A stretch of DNA of 64,000 nucleotides from Luoshenia tenuis (GTDB lineage Bacteria; Bacillota; Clostridia; Christensenellales; GCA-900066905), in contig NZ_JACRSO010000003.1 of assembly GCF_014384745.1 (NCBI RefSeq), positions 124,001 through 188,000 of the forward strand, in the 5' to 3' direction. Below, one piece after another: positions 25,475 to 34,083 of this stretch. The notes under the pieces were generated by a model. It did no database searches, was not told the DNA's origin, and saw only the letters and a list, made by a program, of their open reading frames with translations. Position numbers and translations under genes: made by a program. Each line of letters starts with the position of its first letter. Position 1 is the stretch's first letter.

Positions 25475-26434
25475 ATGTTGGCGATTTATAAGACGATTGA
25501 GGAGAACCTGCGCGAGTTTACCAGTTTTGACGGGCTGCTCGAGCAGGAGGATACCATCAGCGGCGCCTGGGTCAACCTGGTGGCGCCCACGGAGGAGGAG
25601 ATTTTGCAGACCAGCGAGCGGCTGCATATCGACCTGGACTTTGTGCGCGCAGCGCTGGACGACGAGGAGCGGGCCCGCATCGAGGTGGAGGATGCCAATA
25701 TCCTCATCATTGTGGATATGCCCCAGGTCGAAATGGAGAACGACTCTTTTGTTTATACCACGTTGCCGCTGGGCATCGTACTGACGGAGGAAGCGCTGGT
25801 CACCGTCATGCTAAAAGAATCTCCCCTGGTCAACGATTTTATCGATGGGCGGGTCAAGACTTTTTATACGTACAAGCGGACGCGGTTTATTCTGCAGCTG
25901 CTCTACCGCAATGCGGCGCGGTTTTTGAGCTACCTAAAGCAGATCGACAAGGCCTCTACCCGCGTGGAGGGCGAATTGCATAAGTCCATGAAGAACAAGG
26001 AGCTGATCCAGATGCTGAAGCTGGAAAAGAGCCTGGTGTTCTTCTCCACCTCCCTGAAGGGGAACGAACTGGTGCTGGAAAAGCTGCTGCGCATGGACTA
26101 TATCAAAAAATACCCGGACGATACGGATCTTTTGGAGGACGTCATCGTCGAAAATAAGCAGGCTATTGAAATGTGTACCATTTACCGGGACATCCTCTCC
26201 GGGACCATGGACGCGTTTGCCTCGGTGATCTCCAACAACCTCAACATCGTTATGAAGTTTATGGCGGCGGTAACCATTATCCTTGCGGTGCCGGCGCTGG
26301 TGGCCGCCCTGTGGGGCATGAATGTGCCGGTGCCCTTTGAGAGCAACCCCATGGGTTTCTGGATCGTGATCGGCATCGCGGCGCTGGCCACGCTGCTGGC
26401 GACGATCTATATGGCCAGGCGTAAGATGTTTTGA
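25475..26434 (+). CDS. corA: CorA-family magnesium transporter
   Basis: Pentameric Mg2+ channel (could also carry Co2+ or Ni2+). 319 residues: large N-terminal cytoplasmic domain rich in acid residues, long stalk helix, then two C-terminal membrane helices with the pore signature ALWGMNVPVPFE (GMN, about residue 283) and a basic end ARRKMF. The M-box upstream makes magnesium by far the best substrate and predicts induction when Mg2+ is low. ATG behind AGCAGGTGG. Confidence 0.95.
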   Translation: MLAIYKTIEENLREFTSFDGLLEQEDTISGAWVNLVAPTEEEILQTSERLHIDLDFVRAALDDEERARIEVEDANILIIVDMPQVEMENDSFVYTTLPLGIVLTEEALVTVMLKESPLVNDFIDGRVKTFYTYKRTRFILQLLYRNAARFLSYLKQIDKASTRVEGELHKSMKNKELIQMLKLEKSLVFFSTSLKGNELVLEKLLRMDYIKKYPDDTDLLEDVIVENKQAIEMCTIYRDILSGTMDAFASVISNNLNIVMKFMAAVTIILAVPALVAALWGMNVPVPFESNPMGFWIVIGIAALATLLATIYMARRKMF

Positions 26435-26473
26435 CCCGAACTTGAATTGGTAAAAAAGGCCAAAGAAATAATT

Positions 26474-26502
26474 TTGCCTAAAGCGTTAAATTATGCTAAA
26501 AT
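26474..26502 (+). promoter_or_regulatory. Promoter of murA
   Basis: TTGCCT (26474-26479), 17-base spacer, TAAAAT (26497-26502), giving a leader of about 190 bases without any recognisable gene. Confidence 0.65.
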
Positions 26503-26664
26503 AAACCCGTGTATGGAGGCGACAGAGCAAGACGGAGGCTTATGCCCTTTGGCTTGCTTTTGTATATGCCTAATTTGCAAAGGATAAAGGCGGCGCTGCG
26601 CCGCATTTCATAGATTCGGCAATACAGGGCTCTGGTCTATCCGGGGCGAATTTGGGAGGAGGAA

Positions 26665-26691
26665 CCCCCGCGGCGTTCCCTTTTGCGGGGG
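26665..26691 (+). promoter_or_regulatory. Hairpin covering the murA ribosome binding site
   Basis: CCCCCGC (26665-26671) can pair perfectly with GCGGGGG (26685-26691), which is the start of the GGGGGAG Shine-Dalgarno before the TTG start. An accessible-looking GGGAGGAGG sits unused just upstream (26654-26662). Confidence 0.5.
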
Positions 26692-26699
26692 AGTGAGAC

Positions 26700-27959
26700 T
26701 TGGATAAATTTAGAATTGTGGGCGGGCATCCGCTCCGGGGCACGGTCAGTGCGGCCGGGGCAAAAAACGCGGCTGTAGCGGTGATCCCGGCGGCCCTTTT
26801 GAGCGATGAGATCAGCGTGATTGATAACCTTCCGCTGATACAGGATGTATTTGTATTAAGGGATATTCTGGTGGCCATGGGCGCGAAGATCGCCCTGGAG
26901 GGCAACCGGATGACGATCGACCCCAGCGGGGTGACCTCGTCCGACGTGCCCGAGGGGATGGCCCAGCGCATGCGCGCCTCCTACTACCTGATGGGCGTGA
27001 TGCTGGGGCGCTTTAAACGGGCCAGGGTCCCGTTCCCGGGCGGGTGTAATATCGGCATGCGGCCGATGGACCAGCATGTAAAGGGCTTCCGGGCCATGGG
27101 CGCGGAGGTGGATATTGACCACGGCTGCTTTGACGCGGTGGCCAGGGAACTGGTAGGCAGCGAGGTCTATCTGGATGTAGCCTCTGTGGGGGCGACCATC
27201 AATATCATGATGTGCGCGGTCAAGGCCAAGGGCAATACCATGATCGTCAACGCCGCAAAAGAACCCCATGTGGTGGATACGGCGAACTTTTTAAACGCTA
27301 TGGGCGCCAGCATCAAGGGCGCCGGTACGGACGTGATCCGCATCAAAGGCGTAGAGCGGCTGCACGGGTGCAATTATACCATCATTCCCGACCAGATCGA
27401 GGTGGGGACGCTGATGATCGCCGCCGCGGCTACGCGGGGGGATGTGACCATCCGGGGCGCGATCTCTACCCACATGGAGGCGCTGAGCGCCAAACTGATC
27501 GAGATGGGCGTGCAGGTGGAAGAGGGCGAGGACTATATCCGCGTGACGGCGCAGGGGCGGCCCAAGGCCGTCAATATCAAAACGCTGCCCTATCCCGGGT
27601 TCCCGACGGATCTGCAGCAGCCGATCACGGTGCTGCTCTCCACCGCGAGGGGGACCAGCGTGATCACCGAGAATATCTTTGAATCCCGCTATAAACATAT
27701 CGACGAGATTCGGCGGATGGGCGCGCTGGTGCGCATTGAGGATCGAGTGGCGATCGTAGAGGGCGTAGAGCAGCTGACCGGCGCCAGGGTGACCGCCAGC
27801 GACCTGCGCGCGGGCGCAGCGCTGATCGTAGCTGGGCTTTTGGCTAACGGCGTGACGGAGATACGCAACATCAAATATATCGAGCGGGGCTACGAGCAGA
27901 TCGATAAAAAACTGGTCGGTCTTGGGGCTGATATCTGCCGGGTGCCGGACGAAGATTAA
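26700..27959 (+). CDS. murA: UDP-N-acetylglucosamine 1-carboxyvinyltransferase
   Basis: First committed step of peptidoglycan synthesis (enolpyruvyl transfer from PEP to UDP-GlcNAc). 419 residues, full length. The N-terminal GAKNAA motif and the active-site loop PGGCNIGMRPMDQH with its Cys (near residue 115; the fosfomycin target) are present. Translation starts at TTG 26700 (MDKFRIVGG) with GGGGGAG upstream inside a stable hairpin, hinting at restrained translation. Whether a second MurA exists elsewhere cannot be seen. Confidence 0.97.
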   Translation: MDKFRIVGGHPLRGTVSAAGAKNAAVAVIPAALLSDEISVIDNLPLIQDVFVLRDILVAMGAKIALEGNRMTIDPSGVTSSDVPEGMAQRMRASYYLMGVMLGRFKRARVPFPGGCNIGMRPMDQHVKGFRAMGAEVDIDHGCFDAVARELVGSEVYLDVASVGATINIMMCAVKAKGNTMIVNAAKEPHVVDTANFLNAMGASIKGAGTDVIRIKGVERLHGCNYTIIPDQIEVGTLMIAAAATRGDVTIRGAISTHMEALSAKLIEMGVQVEEGEDYIRVTAQGRPKAVNIKTLPYPGFPTDLQQPITVLLSTARGTSVITENIFESRYKHIDEIRRMGALVRIEDRVAIVEGVEQLTGARVTASDLRAGAALIVAGLLANGVTEIRNIKYIERGYEQIDKKLVGLGADICRVPDED

Positions 27960-27973
27960 GGTCAAAGATGGAG

Positions 27974-28000
27974 AGCAGGACGAATCGTCCTGCTTTTTTT
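27974..28000 (+). terminator. Terminator of murA
   Basis: AGCAGGACG / CGTCCTGCT stem (27974-27982, 27986-27994) with seven T. Confidence 0.9.
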
Positions 28001-28052
28001 ATTGCCGTGCGCGTGCACATCACAAGAAAACAAAGAAAGTTAGTTATATTTA

Positions 28053-28081
28053 TTGACGAACTATAGCGTTGCGAGTATGAT
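28053..28081 (+). promoter_or_regulatory. Promoter of the aldo/keto reductase gene
   Basis: TTGACG (28053-28058), 17-base spacer, TATGAT (28076-28081). Confidence 0.75.
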
Positions 28082-28127
28082 AGTATCGTTGTCAAATATC
28101 TCAATTTACAAGGGGGAGGTTTTTCAC

Positions 28128-28955
28128 ATGCTGAATTGTCCGGACATTACGCTGAACAATGGCGTTAAGATCCCGCAGCTGGGGCTGGGCGTATTCCGCT
28201 CGGAGCCGGGGCAGGAAACGGCGGGCGCGGTAACCGCGGCGCTGGAGGTAGGGTATCGCCATATCGATACGGCGAAGGCCTATAATAACGAAAAAGACGT
28301 GGCCAAGGGCATTAAAGACAGCGGCATCAAGCGCGAGGAGATCTTTATCACCTCTAAGGTGCCCACTGAGGATATCGAGGCCAAGTTGACCTATGAGGCC
28401 AGCATGCAGGCTTTGGATAAGCTGGATACCGATTATATCGACCTGTATCTGCTGCATTGGCCCATCACCAATTACATTGAGGCCTGGGAAGTGCTGATGC
28501 GCCTGTACGAAGAAAAGAAATTCCGCGCCATTGGCGTGAGCAATTTTGAGGTACACCATCTCCAGGCGTTGGAGCAGCGGGGGCTGTTGACGCCGGCCGT
28601 CAACCAGATCGAGCTGCACCCCACCTTCCAGCAAAAAGAGGTGAAGCCCTACTCGGAGAGCAAGGGCATTTTCGTCGAGGCCTGGAGCCCGCTGGGCGGC
28701 CGCGACCACTTGCTGATTGCGGACCCGGTGATCGCCAATATCGCCAAAAAGCATGGCAAGACTGGCGCGCAGGTCATCATTCGCTGGCACCTGCAGACTG
28801 GCAACATCGTGATCCCCAAATCGGTAAAGCCGGAGCGTATCGCCGATAACGCCAAGGTATTTGACTTTGAGCTGGACGGCGAGGATATGCAGGCCATTGC
28901 CGCGATGGATACCAATAAGCGCAGCTATTGGGATCCCAACCGGTGGAACACCTAA
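28128..28955 (+). CDS. Aldo/keto reductase
   Basis: NAD(P)H-dependent carbonyl reductase of the AKR5-like bacterial group; substrate unknown. 275 residues with the full catalytic tetrad context: GYRHIDTAKAYNNE (Asp and Tyr), ITSKVP (Lys), YLLHWP (His), plus the cofactor-binding IPKSVKPERI near the C-terminus. ATG 28128 has an AGGGGGAGG site; an earlier in-frame start would lie inside the promoter. Monocistronic, with its own promoter and terminator. Confidence 0.94.
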   Translation: MLNCPDITLNNGVKIPQLGLGVFRSEPGQETAGAVTAALEVGYRHIDTAKAYNNEKDVAKGIKDSGIKREEIFITSKVPTEDIEAKLTYEASMQALDKLDTDYIDLYLLHWPITNYIEAWEVLMRLYEEKKFRAIGVSNFEVHHLQALEQRGLLTPAVNQIELHPTFQQKEVKPYSESKGIFVEAWSPLGGRDHLLIADPVIANIAKKHGKTGAQVIIRWHLQTGNIVIPKSVKPERIADNAKVFDFELDGEDMQAIAAMDTNKRSYWDPNRWNT

Positions 28956-28973
28956 GCAGAAGAAAAGAACTAA

Positions 28974-29003
28974 AACCCCCTCCAGCAGCTGGAGGGGGTT
29001 TGC
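28974..29003. terminator. Bidirectional terminator
   Basis: AACCCCCTCCAG / CTGGAGGGGGTT (28974-28985, 28989-29000), CAG loop, T-runs on both strands; shared by the reductase and the convergent hydrolase operon. Confidence 0.8.
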
Positions 29004-29007
29004 TGTT

Positions 29008-30699
29008 TTAATCGGGCGTTGCGCAGGGTATCTCCAAAACCGATGGGTAAGCGCCGCCGGTAAAGATGCGCTGTGTTGCCGGACGTGTACGCGCCTGGCA
29101 GGCCCAAACGCCGGGATAATTGCTATGTACAGCGTATTGGGGAAAGTCGGAGGAGGCAATATCCAGCCGGATGCGGGAGCCAGGCTGTACCAGCCAGGCG
29201 ATATCCCAAAGGGTGATATTGACCTCCACCACCGTGCCGGGGGTATAGCTGCCCCGCTGGCTGGCGCCGTTGCGATAGGCCAGGGTGGTGATGCCCCCAC
29301 GGATATTGACTGTGGTACCATCCGCAAAGACCTCCATCACCTTGGCGGTGAAGGCGGTATCCTCGGCGCTGGAGGCTACAAACAGGCGGGCGTTCAGCTT
29401 GCCGTTGATCTCAAAGGCCTGCGCAGTGGACGCGGAGAGAAAGCTGACCACATCCGCACGATAGCCGCACGCCGGTTGGGGCAGGCTGCCGATCTCCTCT
29501 CGCGTATGGAATAGGGATTCGGCCCCGTGAGAGGGCACAGGGTCCTCGGGATCATACACATAGCTCGCCTGGGCCTGCGCCTCGGGCGGCAGGGGGAGCA
29601 GCGCATGCGCCCCGTCCTGCGTGGCGCCGGCGTCCAGATAGAAATGCTGGATCTGGCGGGCGCGCACGGGAAAGTCCGGCCAGGTTTCCCAACGATCAGC
29701 ACCGATGGCGTAAAGCTGCACGGCTTTTTGGGGCAGCCGTTTTTGCAGCAGGGTCTCTTCAAACCAGGCCAGGGGAGACTGGACGCTGTCATCTGCCAGG
29801 CGCTCTGCCTTGTGATGGGTGAGTGCCAGCCCGTACCCGTGGTTCCAGGGACCGATCTGCAGGATGCTGTGCGCCTTGGCTTGGGGCGATAGATCTTGAT
29901 AGGTGACAAGGGCGCTGCCCAGGTGATGATCGTACCAGCCCTCGCGGATAAAGACGGGGATGTTGACCTTGCCGGGAATATCCTTGAGCATCTTCCAAAA
30001 GCCCTGGCTCCAATAGGGATCGCTGCGGTCGGTATGGCTGATCCAATCCCGGTACCAGGGCAGGCTTACGCCCCAGAGCGCCTCATCCACATGGAGCTGA
30101 GGGCGGTAGCGGTAGGAATCCATCATGTTAGAGGCTATGGGGACGCCGGCATTTTCCTGCGCCCAGGCGGTGAGGATATCCTGACGGAAGAGTCCGTCCT
30201 GGTAGGCGGATGTGTGCCGGTCCGTCCCGTATACGCCAAGGTACATGGATTTGACCTGGGGCGGCAGCGCATCGGCCATGCACCAACCGGTCAGCGCCAG
30301 GTAGGAGTTGCCCCAATAGCCGATCCCGTCGGTATAGGGCTGGGCGGCCAGATAGTGAAGGGTGGTAAGCCCGTCAGCGCGCTCGTTGACGTTGGGTTCC
30401 CATTCCCCTTGGGAGCCGCCGGTGCCCCGGCACCATTGCAGCACAAAGATGAATCCGCGCTTGGCGTATTCTTCGCCGTGGATCTCAAGCTCCTGCGCCA
30501 TCCCCGGATAGCAGCAGCGCTGTAAAACGATGGGGGCCTGCTCGCGCTCTGCAGGGAAAAAGAACACGGTGCGCAGCTCGACCCTGTCGGCCATGGGCAA
30601 CAGGAGCTCCTCGCGCCGGGCCAGCCGGGTCGTAGGGGCGGGCGTGGCGCTGCGGTAAAGCTGCCTGAGCACGGCCAGGCGTTGGCTTGCCTTGCTCAT
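29008..30699 (-). CDS. CocE/NonD family (S15-like) hydrolase
   Basis: Cytoplasmic alpha/beta hydrolase related to X-Pro dipeptidyl-peptidase and cocaine esterase, probably an acylase or peptidase of unknown substrate. 563 residues: alpha/beta core with CRGTGGSQGEW (oxyanion region), nucleophile motif GYWGNSYLALTGW (Ser near residue 147), a late Asp and GPWNHGYG (His) completing the triad, and a C-terminal jelly-roll with SRIRLDIASSDFPQY, typical for the family. ATG 30699 (GAGGTG upstream) is preferred over the GTG one codon earlier. It follows the Fe-S hydratase genes by 36 bases, possibly one operon. Confidence 0.88.
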   Translation of the reverse strand: MSKASQRLAVLRQLYRSATPAPTTRLARREELLLPMADRVELRTVFFFPAEREQAPIVLQRCCYPGMAQELEIHGEEYAKRGFIFVLQWCRGTGGSQGEWEPNVNERADGLTTLHYLAAQPYTDGIGYWGNSYLALTGWCMADALPPQVKSMYLGVYGTDRHTSAYQDGLFRQDILTAWAQENAGVPIASNMMDSYRYRPQLHVDEALWGVSLPWYRDWISHTDRSDPYWSQGFWKMLKDIPGKVNIPVFIREGWYDHHLGSALVTYQDLSPQAKAHSILQIGPWNHGYGLALTHHKAERLADDSVQSPLAWFEETLLQKRLPQKAVQLYAIGADRWETWPDFPVRARQIQHFYLDAGATQDGAHALLPLPPEAQAQASYVYDPEDPVPSHGAESLFHTREEIGSLPQPACGYRADVVSFLSASTAQAFEINGKLNARLFVASSAEDTAFTAKVMEVFADGTTVNIRGGITTLAYRNGASQRGSYTPGTVVEVNITLWDIAWLVQPGSRIRLDIASSDFPQYAVHSNYPGVWACQARTRPATQRIFTGGAYPSVLEIPCATPD

Positions 30700-30735
30700 C
30701 ACTTACACCTCACAATCATCAGCAGGGGCGGCGGG

Positions 30736-31302
30736 TTATTTCAGCGAATCCAGATATTGCCTGGGCCCCAGCTCATACAAGTCGTTCCCCAGCGAATCGA
30801 TCGCCACCACGGCGGGGAAATTCTCCACCTCCAGGCGGTAGACCGCCTCGCTGAGCAGATCCGGAAAGGCGCAGACCTGGGCCGATTTAACCCGCTGGGC
30901 CAATAACTGCGCGGCCCCGCCGGTGGCGGCGAAATACACCGCGCTGTTGCGGATAATCGCCTCGCGAACGGCCGGGCTGCGCGGCCCCTTGCCCAGCATG
31001 GCGGCCAGCCCCAAATCCAGCAGCCGGGGGGCGTACTTGTCCATGCGGGAGCTGGTGGTGGGCCCGCAGGCGCCGATGGGGCGGCCCGGCGGAGGCGGGC
31101 AGGGCCCTACGTAAAATATCGTCTGCCCGGCAAGAGATACCGGCAGGGGCTTGCCTTCGTTTAACAATGCGTCAAAACGGGCATGGGCGGCGTCCCGCCC
31201 GGTATAAAGCACCCCGGTGAGCGATACCAGGTCCCCCGCGTGCAGGGTGGAGATGACTTGCGGCTCCAGAGGCAGGGTCAACGGAATTTCATGTGCGGAC
31301 AT
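30736..31302 (-). CDS. Fe-S hydro-lyase beta subunit (class I fumarase/tartrate dehydratase)
   Basis: C-terminal-domain subunit of a two-subunit, oxygen-sensitive hydratase, 188 residues. The swivel-domain motif GPCPPPPGRPIGACGPTTSS and the R-M-D-KYAPRLLDLG continuation are conserved. Start ATG 31302 (MSAHEIP) has AAAGGAGG at 7 bases and lies 25 bases inside the alpha gene; the frame is open further upstream only as a shadow of the alpha gene. Fumarate hydration is the commoner role in Clostridia; tartrate cannot be excluded. Confidence 0.93.
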   Translation of the reverse strand: MSAHEIPLTLPLEPQVISTLHAGDLVSLTGVLYTGRDAAHARFDALLNEGKPLPVSLAGQTIFYVGPCPPPPGRPIGACGPTTSSRMDKYAPRLLDLGLAAMLGKGPRSPAVREAIIRNSAVYFAATGGAAQLLAQRVKSAQVCAFPDLLSEAVYRLEVENFPAVVAIDSLGNDLYELGPRQYLDSLK

Positions 31303-32168
31303 CTGCCTTCCTCCTTTACGTCCTGCATGTGCAGCGTGGCGCTGGCATGGCGGGCGGCGTTGCACTGGATGCTGACCGCCACCGGCAGGCAGGCGATATG
31401 GGTGGGGCTGACCTCCAGATGTACGGCCATCGCTGTGGTGCGTCCCCCTACGCCCTGGGGGCCGATGCCCAGGGCGTTGATGCGTTCGAGCAGTTCGGCC
31501 TCGATCTGGGCGGCCTGCGGTTCGGGATTGGGCTGCCCCACCTCCCGCAGCAGCGCGTGTTTGGAGAGCAGGGCGGCTTTTTCCATGGTCCCGCCCAGGC
31601 CAACGCCCACGATGATGGGCGGACAGGGGCTGCCGCCGGCCTCTTTTACGCATTGCACGACGAAATCCTTAACGCCCGCCAGCCCATCAGAGGGGGTGAG
31701 CATTTTAAGCTGGCCCTTGTTTTCGCTGCCCGCGCCCTTGGGCGCCACGGTGATCTTGAGCGTATCCCCGGGCACCAGGCGCAGATGGATCACAGCGGGG
31801 GTATTATCGCCCGTGTTTTTACCGGTGAGCGGATCGCGGATGGACTTACGCAGGTAGCCATCCTGATAGCCGCGGCGCACGCCCTCGTGGATGGCGGCCT
31901 CCAGATCGCCGCCGGCCAGGCGCGCCTGCTGGCCCAACTCTACCCATACGATGGCCACGCCGGTATCCTGGCAGATGGGCAGGTTTTCACGCCCGGCGAG
32001 CTGGGCATTTTCGATCAACTGCCCCAGCAACGCGCGGCCCAAAGGCTGGGTTTCCTGCTGGCGCGCCCTTTGCAGGGCGGCCATGGCGTCGGGCGGCAGC
32101 GCGCAGCAGGCGTCGATGCACAGCTGGCGCACCTGATCGGTAATTTGTTGTGTAGTTATCGCACGCAT
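31278..32168 (-). CDS. Fe-S hydro-lyase alpha subunit (class I fumarase/tartrate dehydratase)
   Basis: Catalytic subunit carrying the 4Fe-4S cluster, 296 residues. Three likely cluster cysteines lie in LPICQDTGVA (about 60), VVQCVKEAGGSPC (about 184) and SIQCNAARH (about 272); KGAGSENK and GVGLGGT are further family blocks. ATG 32168 sits behind AAGGAGG. It is first in the alpha-beta(-hydrolase) operon and overlaps the beta gene by 25 bases, implying coupled translation. With the malic enzyme at the window start this suggests C4-dicarboxylate metabolism. Confidence 0.93.
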   Translation of the reverse strand: MRAITTQQITDQVRQLCIDACCALPPDAMAALQRARQQETQPLGRALLGQLIENAQLAGRENLPICQDTGVAIVWVELGQQARLAGGDLEAAIHEGVRRGYQDGYLRKSIRDPLTGKNTGDNTPAVIHLRLVPGDTLKITVAPKGAGSENKGQLKMLTPSDGLAGVKDFVVQCVKEAGGSPCPPIIVGVGLGGTMEKAALLSKHALLREVGQPNPEPQAAQIEAELLERINALGIGPQGVGGRTTAMAVHLEVSPTHIACLPVAVSIQCNAARHASATLHMQDVKEEGRCPHMKFR

Positions 32169-32215
32169 AAAAGCCTCCTTGGTATTAAAAGGATATAGCG
32201 TATCAATCGTTATTA

Positions 32216-32245
32216 AGGATAGCACGCGCCGCGCCGGTTGTGCAA
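32216..32245 (-). promoter_or_regulatory. Promoter of the Fe-S hydro-lyase operon
   Basis: Minus-strand TTGCAC (32240-32245), 18-base spacer, TATCCT (32216-32221). Its -35 box overlaps the -35 box of the divergent promoter. Confidence 0.5.
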
Positions 32246-32266
32246 GGCGGGGTTTCACGTTATAAT
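32238..32266 (+). promoter_or_regulatory. Promoter of the walJ-like gene cluster
   Basis: TTGTGC (32238-32243), 17-base spacer, TATAAT (32261-32266). Confidence 0.7.
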
Positions 32267-32306
32267 AGGCTATAAGGGCGTTTGGTACGCCTGTAAGGAG
32301 GAAAAA

Positions 32307-33098
32307 ATGGAACTTTGCACGCTTTTTTCGGGCTCCAGCGGCAATGCCTGTCTGATCCGCTGCGGGGATACGCAGCTGCTTGTGGATGCGGGGGTATCCG
32401 CCAAGCGGCTGGTGGGCGCGCTGCGCAATTTGGATGTGGACCCCGGAGAGCTGAGCGGCATTCTGGTCACCCATGAGCATATCGACCATATCCGGGGGAT
32501 CGACGTGCTATCCAAATCTTACAACCTGCCCGTTTACGCCAATGAGGGCACCTGGGCGGCCATGGAGCCCAAGGTGGAGCGGGTGGCCCTGCGCAACCGC
32601 CGGGCCTTTCAGCGCGCGCAGGATTTTTATATCCGGGATATCAACGTACAGCCCTTTTCCATCCCGCACGATGCGGCGGACCCGGTGGGTTACGTGCTGA
32701 CAAGCGGGAAGTGCCGCTTTGCGATGGCGACGGATATGGGCTATGCGCACCCGGATGTGCTGGAAACGCTGAAGGGGTGCCAGGGGATCGTGTTGGAATC
32801 GAACCATGATGAGGAGATGCTGCGCCGGGGGAAATACCCTGCGCGGCTGAAACAGCGCATATTGGGCCGGAAAGGGCATTTGAGCAACGCGACCTCGGGC
32901 GAGCTGGCGTTGAAGCTGGCCCAATCCGGCACGCGGGCGCTGCTCCTGGCCCACCTGAGCCGGGAGAATAACCTGCCTGAACTGGCCTTTTCCACTGTTA
33001 GCGGCTGCCTTAGCGCGGGCCAGGTGGAACCGGGGAAGGATATCTATTTGCAGCTGGCTCCCGCAGATGGCGCCAGCGCGCTGATTAAAATGGGATAG
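32307..33098 (+). CDS. MBL-fold metallohydrolase, WalJ/YycJ-like
   Basis: Metallo-beta-lactamase-fold nuclease-like protein; WalJ/YycJ homologues have roles linked to wall metabolism and DNA repair, mechanism unsettled. 263 residues beginning ELCTLFSGSSGNACLI (the WalJ signature), metal motif VTHEHIDH (about residues 54-61), a later DMGY and ESNHDEEML, and AHLSRENN. ATG 32307 follows AAGGAGG. First of a tight four-gene run (CPBP protease, rlmH, tadA); linkage of walJ and rlmH is common in Firmicutes. Confidence 0.9.
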   Translation: MELCTLFSGSSGNACLIRCGDTQLLVDAGVSAKRLVGALRNLDVDPGELSGILVTHEHIDHIRGIDVLSKSYNLPVYANEGTWAAMEPKVERVALRNRRAFQRAQDFYIRDINVQPFSIPHDAADPVGYVLTSGKCRFAMATDMGYAHPDVLETLKGCQGIVLESNHDEEMLRRGKYPARLKQRILGRKGHLSNATSGELALKLAQSGTRALLLAHLSRENNLPELAFSTVSGCLSAGQVEPGKDIYLQLAPADGASALIKMG

Positions 33099-33101
33099 AG
33101 G

Positions 33102-34079
33102 ATGCAAGAAAAAGTGGAGAATCAAACCAAAGCGAGTCTGAGCCTGTTCCAAGCGGGATGGGTGTACTTTACCGCAGCGATCGGGATGATCGTACTGCCT
33201 TTTTTGCTGCTGCCCGTGCAGTATCTGCCGGGCGGAGACTACCTCACGCAGCTTTTGATCTACGGGTTAGCCATTGCGCTGCCGGTTTTTTTGTTCGCCC
33301 ATCTGGGAGTCAAGGCGCCGCTGCGCCAGACGCTGCAATTTGGCGGCATCCGGATCGGAGAGCTGTTGCTGGTGGCGGGCATGGCCGTGGTGGGCTATGC
33401 GGTCGTGATCTTTTTTAACTTTCTCTGGAGCCTGTTGTTGGATGCGGTCGGTTACCCGGCGATGCCGCAGGTCATGCCGCAGGTCTCGGGCGGATGGGAC
33501 TTGGCGGTGAATCTGGGCATGGTGGCGCTGCTGCCGGGCATACTGGAGGAACTGTTGATGCGCGGCGGGATCATGCCGGCCTTCCGTGTCTGGGGCAAGT
33601 GGCCCGCCATTTTGATTACCGCGGTGTTGTTTGGCCTGCTACACATGAACCTGCGGGCGCTGCTTTATGCTACGATACTGGGTGGCATAATGGGGTATGT
33701 GACCTATCGGACGGGTTCGGTCATGGCGGGGATGGTCTATCACTTCTTTAATAATGCCATTGGCGTATTGCTCAGCGCCGCGGCCGATGGGCTGCAGGCC
33801 GCAGCCGGCGGCGCGGTGCAACAGGCCCAAACGCTGCTGGAGCTGCCGGTGGATGAATTATTGGCCTCCGGGCTGGCGATCGGGCAGCTGGCGATGGCGG
33901 CCACGGGTATCTTTATCGTGCTGCTTTACAACTTTAACCGGATAACGGCGCAAAAGGCGGCCCTGGCCCAGGCGCAGCCGCGGCCGGAGAAGCCCAGGAG
34001 CTGGACTTGGCTGATCCCGTTTATTCTGGCGGTTGTGGCCTGCATTCTGGTGATGCTTTTATCGCTGATAGGAGGCTAA
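33102..34079 (+). CDS. CPBP-family intramembrane glutamic protease
   Basis: Polytopic membrane protein, 325 residues, with the CAAX/Abi (CPBP) motifs EELLMRGGI (EExxxR, about residue 149), LLHMNLRA and YHFFNNA. Members process prenylated or bacteriocin-related substrates or act as Rce1-like proteases; the target is unknown here. It starts 3 bases after the walJ-like stop and ends 4 bases before rlmH. Confidence 0.9.
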   Translation: MQEKVENQTKASLSLFQAGWVYFTAAIGMIVLPFLLLPVQYLPGGDYLTQLLIYGLAIALPVFLFAHLGVKAPLRQTLQFGGIRIGELLLVAGMAVVGYAVVIFFNFLWSLLLDAVGYPAMPQVMPQVSGGWDLAVNLGMVALLPGILEELLMRGGIMPAFRVWGKWPAILITAVLFGLLHMNLRALLYATILGGIMGYVTYRTGSVMAGMVYHFFNNAIGVLLSAAADGLQAAAGGAVQQAQTLLELPVDELLASGLAIGQLAMAATGIFIVLLYNFNRITAQKAALAQAQPRPEKPRSWTWLIPFILAVVACILVMLLSLIGG

Positions 34080-34083
34080 ACGG

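Noticed and set aside
29008..31302. Hydrolase as part of the fumarase/tartrate dehydratase pathway
   Set aside because: Closeness suggests one transcript, but nothing in the CocE-like sequence points to a dicarboxylate substrate.
31303..31653. N-terminal extension of the Fe-S hydro-lyase beta subunit
   Set aside because: The open frame exists only because it lies antiphase within the alpha gene; the ATG at 31302 has a strong ribosome site and matches family length.
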